A DNA stretch of 64,000 nt from JABWAJ01 sp038323375. Its GTDB lineage: Bacteria; Bacteroidota; Bacteroidia; Chitinophagales; Saprospiraceae. The DNA lies in contig JBBQGV010000025.1 in the NCBI GenBank assembly GCA_038323375.1, positions 1-64,000 on the forward strand, given 5' to 3'. This document shows, in pieces, positions 50,242 to 58,554 of the stretch. Below the pieces are notes generated by a model that saw only the letters and a list, made by a program, of their open reading frames with translations, was not told the origin of the DNA and did not search any database. The position numbers were made by a program, and so were the translations under genes. Numbering within the stretch: position 1 is the stretch's first letter; each line of letters begins with the position of its first letter.

Positions 50242-50300
50242 CGGTGGGGTTGAAGATTTTCAACCCTTACCGGTGGGGTTGAAGATTTTCAACCCCACCG
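50242..50300. repeat. Tandem hairpin reaching into the HlyD C-terminus
   Basis: GGTGGGGTTGAAGATTTTCAACC occurs twice (from about 50244 and 50271), each containing the stem GGTTGAA/TTCAACC. The second copy extends to a longer stem CCGGTGGGG...CCCCACCGG. Part of the array encodes the last residues of the HlyD protein (GGVENLQPHR), so the repeat has grown into the gene end and sits between HlyD and the TolC-like gene. Confidence 0.75.
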
Positions 50301-51313
50301 GCGGACGGGGCGGCATCCATCGTAATCATGATTTTTTCCCCGATGTAGAACGGATTATCGGGAGGCAGCCGGATGAAAATTTCGCGACCCCATGCTCTGA
50401 TTTCCGGGAATTTCCGCAAGCGGGTGGGCAATTCGATCAGGTGCGGGCTGTTGCCCGTCAGCACCCCGCGCACCGAGTAACCGGGCCGCGCGCCGGAAGT
50501 GACCGTAACCGAGTCACCGAGGTGAAAAGTCAGGTCTACGGTTTCGTGAATAAACCCCCGAACCTTGTTCGGTTTCACGGGGTTGATGCTCACTAAAGTA
50601 TTGTGCGCATCCACCGTTTCTCCTTCGAGGGCAGAAAGGTTGTCAATGAAACCATCAATTGGGGACAACAGTACCAAGCGGCCTTTTTCATTTTCCAGCG
50701 CAGCAATTTCACGCCGGAGTTGCTGAATTTGAGCCGCTTCCAAGGCGGAGTTGTCTTTTTTTTGACCTTCCAGCAAGCGAATTTCGCGGTACAGTGGTTC
50801 TTTCGACTGCCGAATGACTTCTTCCACCGCCGCCCGCTGGGCGCTTTGCAGGTTGTCTGGCTTTGCAGCGGTTGCGATGCCTTGCCTTTCGGCAACGATC
50901 TGGCGAAGTTCCTTTTGGATCAGCGCTTCGCTTTCTTCCACCACCACATCGGCGCGCAATTCACTGGCCTCAGCGGTTTGTTTGGCCTTCAGCAAGGCAA
51001 TTTCGTTGTCCAACGTGTTGTTTTTGCCCGCTCGTTCGAGCTCAATTTGCCGGATGGCGTCGAGGCGCTCCGCAATTTCGAGGTCTAAGTCGGTGCGGTA
51101 AAGGCGCATCAGGGTATCGCCACGTTGTACCTGTTTACCGGGTTCGACATAGATATGGGTCACCCAAACCGGGTGGTCAAAACTCAGGTCGCGTTCGTCG
51201 GTCTCGGCAGCACCAAAAAAGGCATTCACATTCTGGTTTTCAAAGCTATTTTTGATCCAGAACAGGCCCAGCAGCGCCGCCGCCCAAAAAATATATAACA
51301 CGTTAAATCTCAT
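50267..51313 (-). CDS. HlyD-family membrane-fusion protein
   Basis: A 348-residue periplasmic adaptor with an N-terminal membrane anchor (about 5-20, VLYIFWAAALLGLFWIKN). The split lipoyl halves are visible as VTHIYVEPGKQVQRGDTLMRLY and LSPIDGFIDNLSALEGETVDAHNTLVSI. A long coiled coil (about 85-215) lies between them. The start overlaps the stop of the DUF4956 gene (ATGA), implying coupling. It probably links an inner-membrane protein to the TolC-like channel. Its C-terminal residues come from a repeat element. Confidence 0.85.
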   Translation of the reverse strand: MRFNVLYIFWAAALLGLFWIKNSFENQNVNAFFGAAETDERDLSFDHPVWVTHIYVEPGKQVQRGDTLMRLYRTDLDLEIAERLDAIRQIELERAGKNNTLDNEIALLKAKQTAEASELRADVVVEESEALIQKELRQIVAERQGIATAAKPDNLQSAQRAAVEEVIRQSKEPLYREIRLLEGQKKDNSALEAAQIQQLRREIAALENEKGRLVLLSPIDGFIDNLSALEGETVDAHNTLVSINPVKPNKVRGFIHETVDLTFHLGDSVTVTSGARPGYSVRGVLTGNSPHLIELPTRLRKFPEIRAWGREIFIRLPPDNPFYIGEKIMITMDAAPSAGGVENLQPHR

Positions 51314-52005
51314 CAGGCGAAAGGATTGATGTCTGTTTGTTTGCTAAACCGGCGAATATGGGTTTTCGCATTGGCAAGGGCTTGCACGAGGGTTCTGCGT
51401 TCTTTTTCGTGGCGCATGATGACTACGTAGTCGTATTCGATCATTCCATTGCCGGTGGTTTCCGAAAGCGTCCGCATGCCGTGCTGGTTCCAATGTCGGC
51501 AGTATTGCGACAACAATTGTTCAAAAGCCTGGAGTTCGGCTTCGTCTTCCGGGATCCGCACCCGCAGTTCCCACAAGGTGTTGTTGCCCACGTGGTAGGG
51601 CGTGATGCGGAGGATGAATGCCGCCACGCAGAACCCCGTGGTGCCAATGATGGCGATGTAAAACCCGTAGACCCCGCAGGCAAGTCCGGCGCCGAGCGTC
51701 GCAAACATGAAGACGATGTCGCGCGGGTCGCGCAGGGTTGTCCGAAAGCGGATGATGGCCAATGCCCCCAGCATGCCCAGACCCGTTGCCACACTGTCGC
51801 CGATGGCTTGCATGATGGTAGAGGCTACCAAAGCGCTCAGAATCAGGGCCTGCATGAAATTCGGATTCCGGATGGTGTGCGGCGAAGTGCGTTCATAGGT
51901 GAACGCGATCAGGCCGGACAACAAAAAGGCCAGCAAGAAGGTGAACAAGACCATCTCGAGGGTAGGGTGCTCTATTTTAGAATAGAGCGATAAAAATTCC
52001 TGCAT
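51313..52005 (-). CDS. DUF4956 membrane protein
   Basis: A 230-residue protein with four membrane segments (about 20-40, 50-70, 75-90, 105-135), containing the family stretch GLGMLGALAIIRFRTTLRDPRDIVFMFATLGAGLACG, followed by a cytosolic ferredoxin-like part (about 150-230). Members often sit beside a VTC-type polyphosphate polymerase or CotH genes; neither is present here. Instead it leads a HlyD/TolC-like operon, so it may be the inner-membrane component of an export system. The start at 52005 (MQEFLSLYSK) precedes the first helix. Confidence 0.82.
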   Translation of the reverse strand: MQEFLSLYSKIEHPTLEMVLFTFLLAFLLSGLIAFTYERTSPHTIRNPNFMQALILSALVASTIMQAIGDSVATGLGMLGALAIIRFRTTLRDPRDIVFMFATLGAGLACGVYGFYIAIIGTTGFCVAAFILRITPYHVGNNTLWELRVRIPEDEAELQAFEQLLSQYCRHWNQHGMRTLSETTGNGMIEYDYVVIMRHEKERRTLVQALANAKTHIRRFSKQTDINPFA

Positions 52006-52023
52006 TGTCGCTTTATGTTTGGG

Positions 52024-52144
52024 TATTGGGTACTTGTTACCGGTTACTGATACAACCCCTGATGATCGCCAGAACGAAATCTCCTGTCTATCCCCCATTA
52101 ACCCAATAAGCGAATAACCCGTAACCGGTAACTATTACCCAATA
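52024..52144. repeat. Long inverted repeat upstream of DUF4956 operon
   Basis: TATTGGGTACTTGTTACCGG plus TTAC (52024-52047) pairs with GTAACCGGTAACTATTACCC plus AATA (52121-52144), 21 of 24 positions. The 73-bp loop holds a further CCCAATAAGCGAATAACCC. It sits immediately upstream of the DUF4956 start and could be a mobile hairpin or an operator for the operon. Confidence 0.75.
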
Positions 52145-52288
52145 ACGGCCAATGTTACCAAGTTTTTTTGAAAAAATCGGTATTGGGGGGAAATAATCGG
52201 AGAATGGATGGAGCGGTGACAAAATACAAGGGTGATTCCTTTTGCAGGGGTATCACTTTTTCGTTAAGATGCCGTATATTTATACAAA

Positions 52289-52573
52289 ATGGTTTCAATG
52301 ACACTCGATAATCAGTTGGCAACACAAATTCAGCTTTTGAATGTAAAAAGCCTTGAAGACCTTCGGCTTTTTGTAGCATTCCTATTGCAAAAGCAAAATG
52401 CTAAAAATAGTAATAATGAGCCAAATGGACAGCCACAGGTATCCTGGAATTGGGAGAAATTTCCTGAGGATTTATCTGCCTATACTGTGACGGAAAAAGA
52501 CCTTGATGCTTTAGTAGCGATCTTTGAAGAGGAGCCTTCAGCGGAAGATCTTTGTAAAATACTGACTGCATAA
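52289..52573 (+). CDS. Small acidic protein, antitoxin-like
   Basis: A 94-residue protein. The first 35 residues (MTLDNQLATQIQLLNVKSLEDLRLFVAFLLQKQ) form helices resembling the N-terminal half of small antitoxins or DUF2281-like proteins. The rest is acidic. No toxin-like gene follows; the next gene is on the opposite strand. The second ATG (52298) is an equally possible start. The family is not recognised with confidence. Confidence 0.5.
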   Translation: MVSMTLDNQLATQIQLLNVKSLEDLRLFVAFLLQKQNAKNSNNEPNGQPQVSWNWEKFPEDLSAYTVTEKDLDALVAIFEEEPSAEDLCKILTA

Positions 52574-52587
52574 CTTTTACATAGCGA

Positions 52588-53949
52588 TCAGTCACCAAAA
52601 AGTATTTTTTCGATGTTCCGCTCCACCGCCTCCACCGGCACTTGACCCGTCATCAAATAGGCACGATGAAAAGCAGGCAGCGAAAATGCTGTCGGGTGTT
52701 TCTTTTTCAACATGGCAATCATTTGTTCAATTTTCCAGGCACCCACCTTGTAGCTGAGGGCCTGTGCCGGCCAATTGGTACAACGCACTACCTCCCGTTC
52801 GGCAATGTCATCCTGGCCGGAGATGTATTTTTTCCAGCAGGCGATGGCCTGTTCTTTGGTCCAGCCGAAGTGGTGGATGCCCACGTCAATCAGGATGCGG
52901 GTAGAGCGAACAAGATCCCATTCCCATTTGCCGAGTTCTGGCCAGGCGTCGCGGTAAAGGCCAACGTCTTTCCCGAGGTATTCCACATACGCCGCCCAGC
53001 CCTCGAAATGGCCCGGGTAGTAAAAATGACGTTTAAAAGTGGGTTGTTCGGGCATTTGATCGCGCAACCACCACTGATAATGGTGCCCGGGGATAGCTTC
53101 GTGGATAAAAAGCCAATCCATGTCCCGGCGGTTGTGGCGGCCATCGTGGAAATTAAAGTGGAAAACCGGCAGGCCATAAGGATTATCCGTAGCGGGACTA
53201 TAATACCCCGGTGGCGTGAAAGGCCCGGCGTTAGGCCATTCCATAAAAGCGATGTCGGAAACTTTCGTGTCGGCGAACAACTTGCCGAGGTTTTTGCGCA
53301 CCGTGGCGTTCATTTCCTCATAGCGCCGCAGAATTTCTGCTTTATCCGTAAGATAAAAAGAATCGGATTGCAGGTGCTTGTAAAAACCGGCGCTGTCGGC
53401 AGCATAGCCCAACACCCCTTGCAGGCGTTTGATTTCGGTTTTCACCCTTGCTACTTCCTGCTCGCCAAAAGCAAAAAGCGCTTCCGGGGTGATGTTTACG
53501 CCCGTGTAGAAGCGAATGCGGTATTGGTAGCGCCCCGGCGGCAACTGACTGAGGCCGTCGCCGGGCAGTGGGTCGGGGCGTTGGGTGCGCCAGGCTTTTT
53601 CCCAAGCCAAACGCCCCAGATTCATGCGGATTTCAAAATCGAGGTGGTCGTAATGCAGGCGGTTTTGAGCCTTTAGCTTTGTGCGGTTCACCTGCCCCAG
53701 CCGGGTTTTCATGCTTTCAAAAAAAGCCAATTGTTTGTCTATATGAACCAGATCGCCAATGGCCTGGATTTCTGTTTTGAAGTCAAAATTTGGAGCCGGG
53801 ACGTCGAGGGCTGCGTAACCCTGATCAAAATCGGTCATCAATTGTTCAAAAGCATCGGAAGGCGTACGCTTTTGGGCGGTGCCATGGAAACAAAGCAATA
53901 GCAACAATAAAGCAGGATATCGCTTTGTGATTATAGTCTTAATCATCAC
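52588..53949 (-). CDS. DUF885-family secreted metallopeptidase-like protein
   Basis: A 453-residue protein with an N-terminal signal peptide (PALLLLLLCFHGTAQ). The zinc-binding motif lies in FIHEAIPGHHYQWWL (HEAIPGHH) and a downstream family stretch ARQ...ACWKKYISGQDDIAEREVVR follows. DUF885 proteins are alpha-helical gluzincin-like enzymes, usually 550-600 residues, so this one is about 100 residues shorter at the N-terminal side. A periplasmic or lipoprotein peptidase role is inferred. It is transcribed alone. Confidence 0.8.
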   Translation of the reverse strand: MMIKTIITKRYPALLLLLLCFHGTAQKRTPSDAFEQLMTDFDQGYAALDVPAPNFDFKTEIQAIGDLVHIDKQLAFFESMKTRLGQVNRTKLKAQNRLHYDHLDFEIRMNLGRLAWEKAWRTQRPDPLPGDGLSQLPPGRYQYRIRFYTGVNITPEALFAFGEQEVARVKTEIKRLQGVLGYAADSAGFYKHLQSDSFYLTDKAEILRRYEEMNATVRKNLGKLFADTKVSDIAFMEWPNAGPFTPPGYYSPATDNPYGLPVFHFNFHDGRHNRRDMDWLFIHEAIPGHHYQWWLRDQMPEQPTFKRHFYYPGHFEGWAAYVEYLGKDVGLYRDAWPELGKWEWDLVRSTRILIDVGIHHFGWTKEQAIACWKKYISGQDDIAEREVVRCTNWPAQALSYKVGAWKIEQMIAMLKKKHPTAFSLPAFHRAYLMTGQVPVEAVERNIEKILFGD

Positions 53950-53995
53950 TTACCTGGTTTAACTTTCTCAACAATGATGGTTGTTTCCGGCTGAA

Positions 53996-54181
53996 TTACC
54001 CGTCATCAAGATTCAAAATGTAAATTCCGAACGTGCGATCCATCTGCCGGTTGAACACTACCCGATTTCCAGAGGAAACATAACCCGCCCGTGCATCATA
54101 CCGGGGAGATTCGGCAAAACTGATCTGCCGGATATTGCTGCCGTCTGCGTTCATTAAGGCAGTACTTGTTTTTTCAGCCAA
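53996..54181 (-). pseudogene. TolB/PD40 beta-propeller fragment
   Basis: About 60 residues (STALMNADGSNIRQISF...GYVSSGNRVVFNRQMD...GIYILNLDDG) match one to two blades of a PD40/TolB-type propeller. It starts within the end of the hydrolase remnant in another frame and stops after about 1.5 blades. It is a leftover with no start context or signal peptide. Confidence 0.5.
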
Positions 54182-55025
54182 TCGGTGATCCCTTCTGCCA
54201 CTTTTGGGTTGAAAGGCTCCAGGTTGTTGCGCGCTTCCGGGAAAGTAGCCGCGATGTGGATGCCGTGGTTGCTGTTGGGGATTTCAACAAAAGTGCCGTT
54301 GCCCGGGTTGTTGCCATTGACCGTTTCGGCAATCATTTCGTGTTCCCGGCGGGCAGAAATATAGTCCGTGCTGCCCCATGCCGCCAAAGTTTTCCCATCG
54401 TATGCCTGCCAGCCGGAATGTTCACGTCGTACAATTGCCCCCAGTATGCATCGCTTCGCAACAACAATACATCGTATACACCGCCGCAGACCTCGTCTAT
54501 TTTTACCGCCGCTTCCCGGCTCAGCCGCGCGTTGAGGAGCATGGCGGCACAGGCAGATTCCCGCTTCACGTACAAATCCGCTTCGGCAGCATCCAATTCG
54601 AGCGCCTGAGCGATGGTGCGGCGGGTGTTTGATAAAATATTCCATAAAATTGACGCCAATGGTGCCATAAACGGCAATGCCTTTCACCGATGATCCTTTG
54701 CCACCAAAGGAGCCATGAGGCCACCCATGCTATGCCCGAAAATAAAACAATTAGCCGCATCCACATCCGGAGCTGCCCGGAGGACTGCAAAAGCCTGACG
54801 GTAACCTTCCAGTTCTGTAAAAAAGTCAATGGCTTCGCAAGGGGTGCCCCGGCTGTCGCCCAAACCAGATTTATCCACTCGCATGACGACAAAACCCTGC
54901 CGGGCGATGTAGTTGATCAGTTGTGTTTCCGTCCGAAGCGTATCAAAAGGCGTATCCATTGAATAACAGCCGATGCCCTGAATAAACAGCAGGGCAGGCA
55001 GGTTGCCGTACGGGCAGGTGGTCAT
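54154..55025 (-). pseudogene. Alpha/beta-hydrolase, multiply frameshifted and N-truncated
   Basis: Pieces of one hydrolase are spread over two frames: PALLFIQGIGCYSMDTPFD...VVMRVDKSGLGDS...CFIFGHSMGGLMAP (nucleophile in GHSMGG) in frame A to about 54686. GIAVYGTIGVNFMEYF follows in frame B, TRRTIAQALELDAAEADLY...DVLLLRSDAYWG back in A, and GKTLAAWGSTDYISARREH...NSNHGIHIAATFP (catalytic His) in B. At least three shifts are needed. The normal upstream part of about 100-150 residues is missing: its ATG overlaps the stop codon of the MazG-like gene in a TAATG. It is a dead gene at the operon end. Confidence 0.8.
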
Positions 55026-55363
55026 TATTTCAATTTTTCGTTTTTTTGATGGCGCTCGGCATCCCGAAGCGTTTTTTTGGCTAAATTTTTTTCCATAGCC
55101 GTTGTGAGATCCACGCCGGTTTGATTGGCCAGACAAATGAGCACAAAAAATACATCGGCCATTTCGTCGGCGAGGTCTTCGTGGGCTGTTGCAGCGGCGG
55201 CTTCCGTCTTGAACGATTGTTCACCGTAGAGCCTGGACATCAGGCGGGCGACTTCGCCCACTTCCTCGGTCAGGATGGCCATATTGGTCAATTCGCTGTA
55301 ATACCGGATGCCGATGGTGTTGATCCAGCGATCAACGGTTTGTTGCGCTTCAAGAATGGTCAT
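55025..55363 (-). CDS. MazG-like NTP pyrophosphohydrolase
   Basis: A 112-residue all-alpha NTP pyrophosphatase. The metal-binding pattern ExxE...ExxD is visible in LTEEVGEVARLMSRLYGEQ and DLADEMADVFFVLICLANQTGVDL. Single-domain MazG proteins hydrolyse non-canonical or alarmone-related nucleotides. It begins 3 bp after the stop of the Dtd gene, so the two are co-transcribed; both have house-cleaning roles. It is cytosolic and of normal length. Confidence 0.88.
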   Translation of the reverse strand: MTILEAQQTVDRWINTIGIRYYSELTNMAILTEEVGEVARLMSRLYGEQSFKTEAAAATAHEDLADEMADVFFVLICLANQTGVDLTTAMEKNLAKKTLRDAERHQKNEKLK

Positions 55364-55366
55364 GGT

Positions 55367-55822
55367 TTAGTAGTCTTTGTTTTTAGAATCTATCAGGATG
55401 GTCACGGGGCCGTCGTTGAGCAGGCTGACTTTCATGTCGGCACCAAACTCCCCCGTTTGTACGTCCAGACCAGAAGTTTCCCGCAAACACGCGACAAACT
55501 GTTCGTACCTTGGAATCGCCGTTTCGGGGCGCGCAGCCCTGATATAAGAAGGGCGATTGCCTTTTTTAGTGCTTGCGTGGAGCGTAAACTGGCTCACCAC
55601 CAGCAGGGCACCGCCAATATCTGTAACAGAAAGGTTCATGACGCCGGCTTCGTCATTAAAAATCCGCAACTGGATGATTTTTTTGCAAAGCCATTCGATG
55701 TCTTCGTCGGTGTCGGCCTCTTCTATACCTGCTAAAAGGAGCAAACCGGAGCCGATCCGCGCCTTTTCTTTCTGATCAATGACCACCGAAGCTTCCGAAA
55801 CCCGTTGGATAACGACACGCAT
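55367..55822 (-). CDS. dtd: D-aminoacyl-tRNA deacylase
   Basis: A 151-residue enzyme that removes D-amino acids from mischarged tRNA. Signature motifs are SQFTLHASTKKGNRPSY (the SQxTL element) and the cross-subunit GPVTILIDS (GP motif). It starts MRVVIQRVSEASVVID, the usual N-terminus. The start at 55822 is normal. It leads a two-gene unit with the MazG-like gene and diverges from acpP with about 176 bp between starts. Confidence 0.95.
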   Translation of the reverse strand: MRVVIQRVSEASVVIDQKEKARIGSGLLLLAGIEEADTDEDIEWLCKKIIQLRIFNDEAGVMNLSVTDIGGALLVVSQFTLHASTKKGNRPSYIRAARPETAIPRYEQFVACLRETSGLDVQTGEFGADMKVSLLNDGPVTILIDSKNKDY

Positions 55823-55929
55823 AAGTCAGTGTAGTGAGTGAATAATGGGAAATATTACCGCAAAGGAACGCCGGAAATACATACTTCCATGCCTTAGCGA
55901 ACCTTATAAAATATTTTGCTGCACAAAAC

Positions 55930-55961
55930 TTTGTTAATCCGTTGACTTCTGTTTTACTTTG
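55930..55961 (+). promoter_or_regulatory. Promoter for acpP
   Basis: TTTG at 55930-55933 and TTACTTTG at 55954-55961, separated by 20 bp, approximate the Bacteroidota TTG...N19-20...TAnnTTTG promoter. Transcription would start near 55968, giving a leader of about 30 nt before the acpP ATG. Confidence 0.5.
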
Positions 55962-55998
55962 CACCATCATTTCGTAAACCTATAAAGCGGATTAGACC

Positions 55999-56235
55999 AT
56001 GTCTAACATTGCAGAAAGAGTAAGTAAGATCATCGTTGACAAATTGGGCGTTGACGAATCGGAAGTAACTTCTGAAGCCAACTTCACCAATGACCTCGGC
56101 GCTGACTCGCTCGACACGGTAGAACTGATTATGGAATTTGAGAAAGAGTTCAATATTTCCATTCCCGACGAACAGGCTGAAAAGATCCAAACGGTCGGAC
56201 AGGCCGTCAGCTACCTTAAGTCGCAGCTCCAGTAG
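55999..56235 (+). CDS. acpP: Acyl carrier protein
   Basis: A 78-residue four-helix acyl carrier protein. The phosphopantetheine attachment motif is GADSLDTVELIM (Ser at about residue 38). It carries growing acyl chains in type II fatty-acid synthesis. It is followed by a terminator-like hairpin and then fabF 127 bp downstream, with rnc after that: the conserved acpP-fabF-rnc order of Bacteroidota and other bacteria. Confidence 0.97.
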   Translation: MSNIAERVSKIIVDKLGVDESEVTSEANFTNDLGADSLDTVELIMEFEKEFNISIPDEQAEKIQTVGQAVSYLKSQLQ

Positions 56236-56285
56236 CGGTCATGTTCATGCCCAACCGGCGGAGACCCCAGGGAATCCGTTGTTGC

Positions 56286-56340
56286 AAACCCACAAACTGT
56301 GAGATTCTGTTTCCGGTTTGTGGGTTTTTCCTCTTTTTTG
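56286..56340 (+). terminator. Terminator or attenuator between acpP and fabF
   Basis: AAACCCACAAAC (56286-56297) pairs with GTTTGTGGGTTT (56326-56337), a perfect 12-bp stem with a 28-nt loop, followed by TT, C, C, and a T-rich stretch. It would reduce read-through from acpP into fabF and so set acpP expression higher. Confidence 0.7.
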
Positions 56341-56362
56341 AGAAGCCAAAAAATTACGCTCA

Positions 56363-57610
56363 ATGAAAAGAGTTGTCGTAACGGGTTTAGGAGCGCTTAC
56401 GCCCATTGGCAACAACCTTCAGGAATACCTGGAAGGCTTGCAAAATGGTGTAAGTGGCGCTAACCCGATCACTCATTTCGATGCCAGTCAATTCAAAACG
56501 CAGTTCGCCTGCGAAATAAAGAATTTAAAACCTGAGGAGTTTATTGATGCCCGCGAGGTACGCAGGCTCGATAAGTTTAGCATTTATGCACTGGTTTGTG
56601 CCGATGAAGCCATGATTGATTCCGGATTAGATATTTCTACGCTGGATGTTGATCGGGTAGGCGTCATCTGGGGCTCCGGCATTGGCGGTTTGCGTTCTTT
56701 GGAAAAGGAAATCGAAGAGTTTACCTTAGGCAATGGGGTGCCACGCTACAACCCGTTCATGATTCCGAAAATGATTTCTGACATTGCAGCGGGCCATATT
56801 TCCATAAAATATGGCTTCCGCGGGATCAACTACGCGACGGTCTCGGCCTGTGCCTCAGCCTCTCATGCGCTCATGAATGCATTCGATTCCATTCGTCTGG
56901 GGCGCAATGACATCATCGTTTCGGGCGGTTCCGAAGCTGCGGTGATGAAAGCTGGCGTTGGCGGGTTCAATGCTATGAAAGCGCTTTCTACCCGGAATGA
57001 CGATTACAAAACGGCTTCCCGTCCGTTTGACCTTGACCGCGATGGTTTTGTATTGGGCGAAGGCGGCGGCGCGCTAATTCTGGAAGAACTGGAACACGCG
57101 CTGAAACGCGGTGCCAAGATTTATGCGGAAATGGTTGGCGCAGGGGCGACTGCCGATGCTTACCACATCACTGCTCCACATCCGGAAGGATTGGGTGCCA
57201 CGAATGTGATGAGGATGGCCCTTCGGGATGCAAAAATGAATCTTGAAGAAATTGACTATATTAATGTGCATGGCACGTCTACCCCGCTTGGCGACATCGC
57301 TGAAACAAAAGCCATTCAAAAAGTCTTCGGGGAACATGCCTACCAGCTAAACATCAGCTCCACCAAATCCATGACCGGCCACTTGCTGGGCGCTGCGGGC
57401 GCGGTGGAGGCGATTGCCTGTATCCTGGCCATTGGGCACAATTTTATTCCGCCTACGATCAATCATTTTACGGACGACCCGGAATTAGACAACCGGTTGA
57501 ATTTTACGTTCAGCCAGGCGCAGGAGCGCAAAGTCAGGGCTGTTTTGAGTAATACATTCGGATTCGGCGGACACAATTCGTCGGTCATTTTTAAACATTT
57601 TGAAGCCTAA
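56363..57610 (+). CDS. fabF: Beta-ketoacyl-ACP synthase II
   Basis: A 415-residue condensing enzyme. The Cys-His-His triad is visible: Cys in TVSACASASHAL (about residue 165), His in NVHGTSTPLGD (about 305) and His in STKSMTGHLLGAAGAV (about 340). It extends acyl-ACP with malonyl-ACP. The N-terminus KRVVVTGLGALTPIG and C-terminus NTFGFGGHNSSVIFK are normal. It lies 19 bp before rnc on the same strand. Confidence 0.97.
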   Translation: MKRVVVTGLGALTPIGNNLQEYLEGLQNGVSGANPITHFDASQFKTQFACEIKNLKPEEFIDAREVRRLDKFSIYALVCADEAMIDSGLDISTLDVDRVGVIWGSGIGGLRSLEKEIEEFTLGNGVPRYNPFMIPKMISDIAAGHISIKYGFRGINYATVSACASASHALMNAFDSIRLGRNDIIVSGGSEAAVMKAGVGGFNAMKALSTRNDDYKTASRPFDLDRDGFVLGEGGGALILEELEHALKRGAKIYAEMVGAGATADAYHITAPHPEGLGATNVMRMALRDAKMNLEEIDYINVHGTSTPLGDIAETKAIQKVFGEHAYQLNISSTKSMTGHLLGAAGAVEAIACILAIGHNFIPPTINHFTDDPELDNRLNFTFSQAQERKVRAVLSNTFGFGGHNSSVIFKHFEA

Positions 57611-57628
57611 TATTTAACCGGAGAAGCC

Positions 57629-58381
57629 TTGCGATTCATATTCAGATTCTACAACTACTTCATATCTGAAGATAAGGAATTGGCCAAAAGGCTACGCTCC
57701 CTCATTGGTTTTACCCCCGCCAACCTGACCACCTTTAAACTGGCTTTTTCACACCGTTCTTCTGCATCTGACAAGGCTTATGCCATGCAGAACAACGAAC
57801 GCCTCGAATACCTTGGCGATGCCGTGCTGGGCACCATCGTCGCAGAGTACCTGTTCAAAAAGTATCCCAACAGCGACGAAGGTTTTCTGACGAAAATGCG
57901 CTCCAAAATCGTGAAGCGCAACGCCCTCAACAAGATCGGCGATAAAATGGGCTTAGATATAATTCTGGCGGAGTACAACAATACCCGGCTGAGTCGCTCC
58001 ATGCTGGGCAATGCCGTAGAAGCGCTGGTTGGCGCCATCTACCTGGAATGCGGTTACCACCTCACCAAGCAGTTTGTCGTCCGGAAGATTCTCCGCAAAT
58101 ACGTCAACGTGGAAGAATTGGAAAGCTTCGACGACAACTATAAAAGCCAGTTATTGGAATGGTGCCAGAAAAACGGGCACACCGTTGCCTACAAATTGAT
58201 GGCTCGTTACAAATTTGAAAAACGCGACCGGTTTAAAGTGGCTGTGATGATCAACAATGAAAAGGTGGCTACGGCGGATGATTTCAACAAAAAAAGTGCG
58301 GAACAAAGCGCTTCAGAGCGTGCCATGGTCAAATTGGGCATTCTGAGCGAAGAAGATATTGAGGAAGACGACGAATCTTAA
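57629..58381 (+). CDS. rnc: Ribonuclease III
   Basis: A 250-residue endonuclease. The RNase III signature NERLEYLGDAVLG is at about residues 54-66, a second acidic cluster (EALVGAIYLE) at about 131-140, and a C-terminal double-stranded-RNA-binding domain (about 170-240, YKSQLLEWCQKNG...KKSAEQSASERAMVKL). It matures rRNA and cleaves structured transcripts. Translation appears to start at TTG (57629) preceded by GGAG nine bases upstream. It is the last gene of acpP-fabF-rnc. Confidence 0.95.
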   Translation: MRFIFRFYNYFISEDKELAKRLRSLIGFTPANLTTFKLAFSHRSSASDKAYAMQNNERLEYLGDAVLGTIVAEYLFKKYPNSDEGFLTKMRSKIVKRNALNKIGDKMGLDIILAEYNNTRLSRSMLGNAVEALVGAIYLECGYHLTKQFVVRKILRKYVNVEELESFDDNYKSQLLEWCQKNGHTVAYKLMARYKFEKRDRFKVAVMINNEKVATADDFNKKSAEQSASERAMVKLGILSEEDIEEDDES

Positions 58382-58554
58382 AAGCAAATTGTAAATGATT
58401 CAAATTGATTGAGTTAACTATTTAAGCGCCTAAAAAATTGATATTCTTGCAGATACATTAGTTTGATTTAAAGTAGCTATTTACAACACTTCTTGAGTTG
58501 GCTCAGTTTTGGCGTAAGTTTGTTTCAAGAGCGCAAAAACCGCTTCGGGCAAGT

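Noticed and set aside
52289..52573. Complete toxin-antitoxin pair
   Set aside because: Only the antitoxin-like small protein is present; the following gene is an unrelated opposite-strand peptidase.
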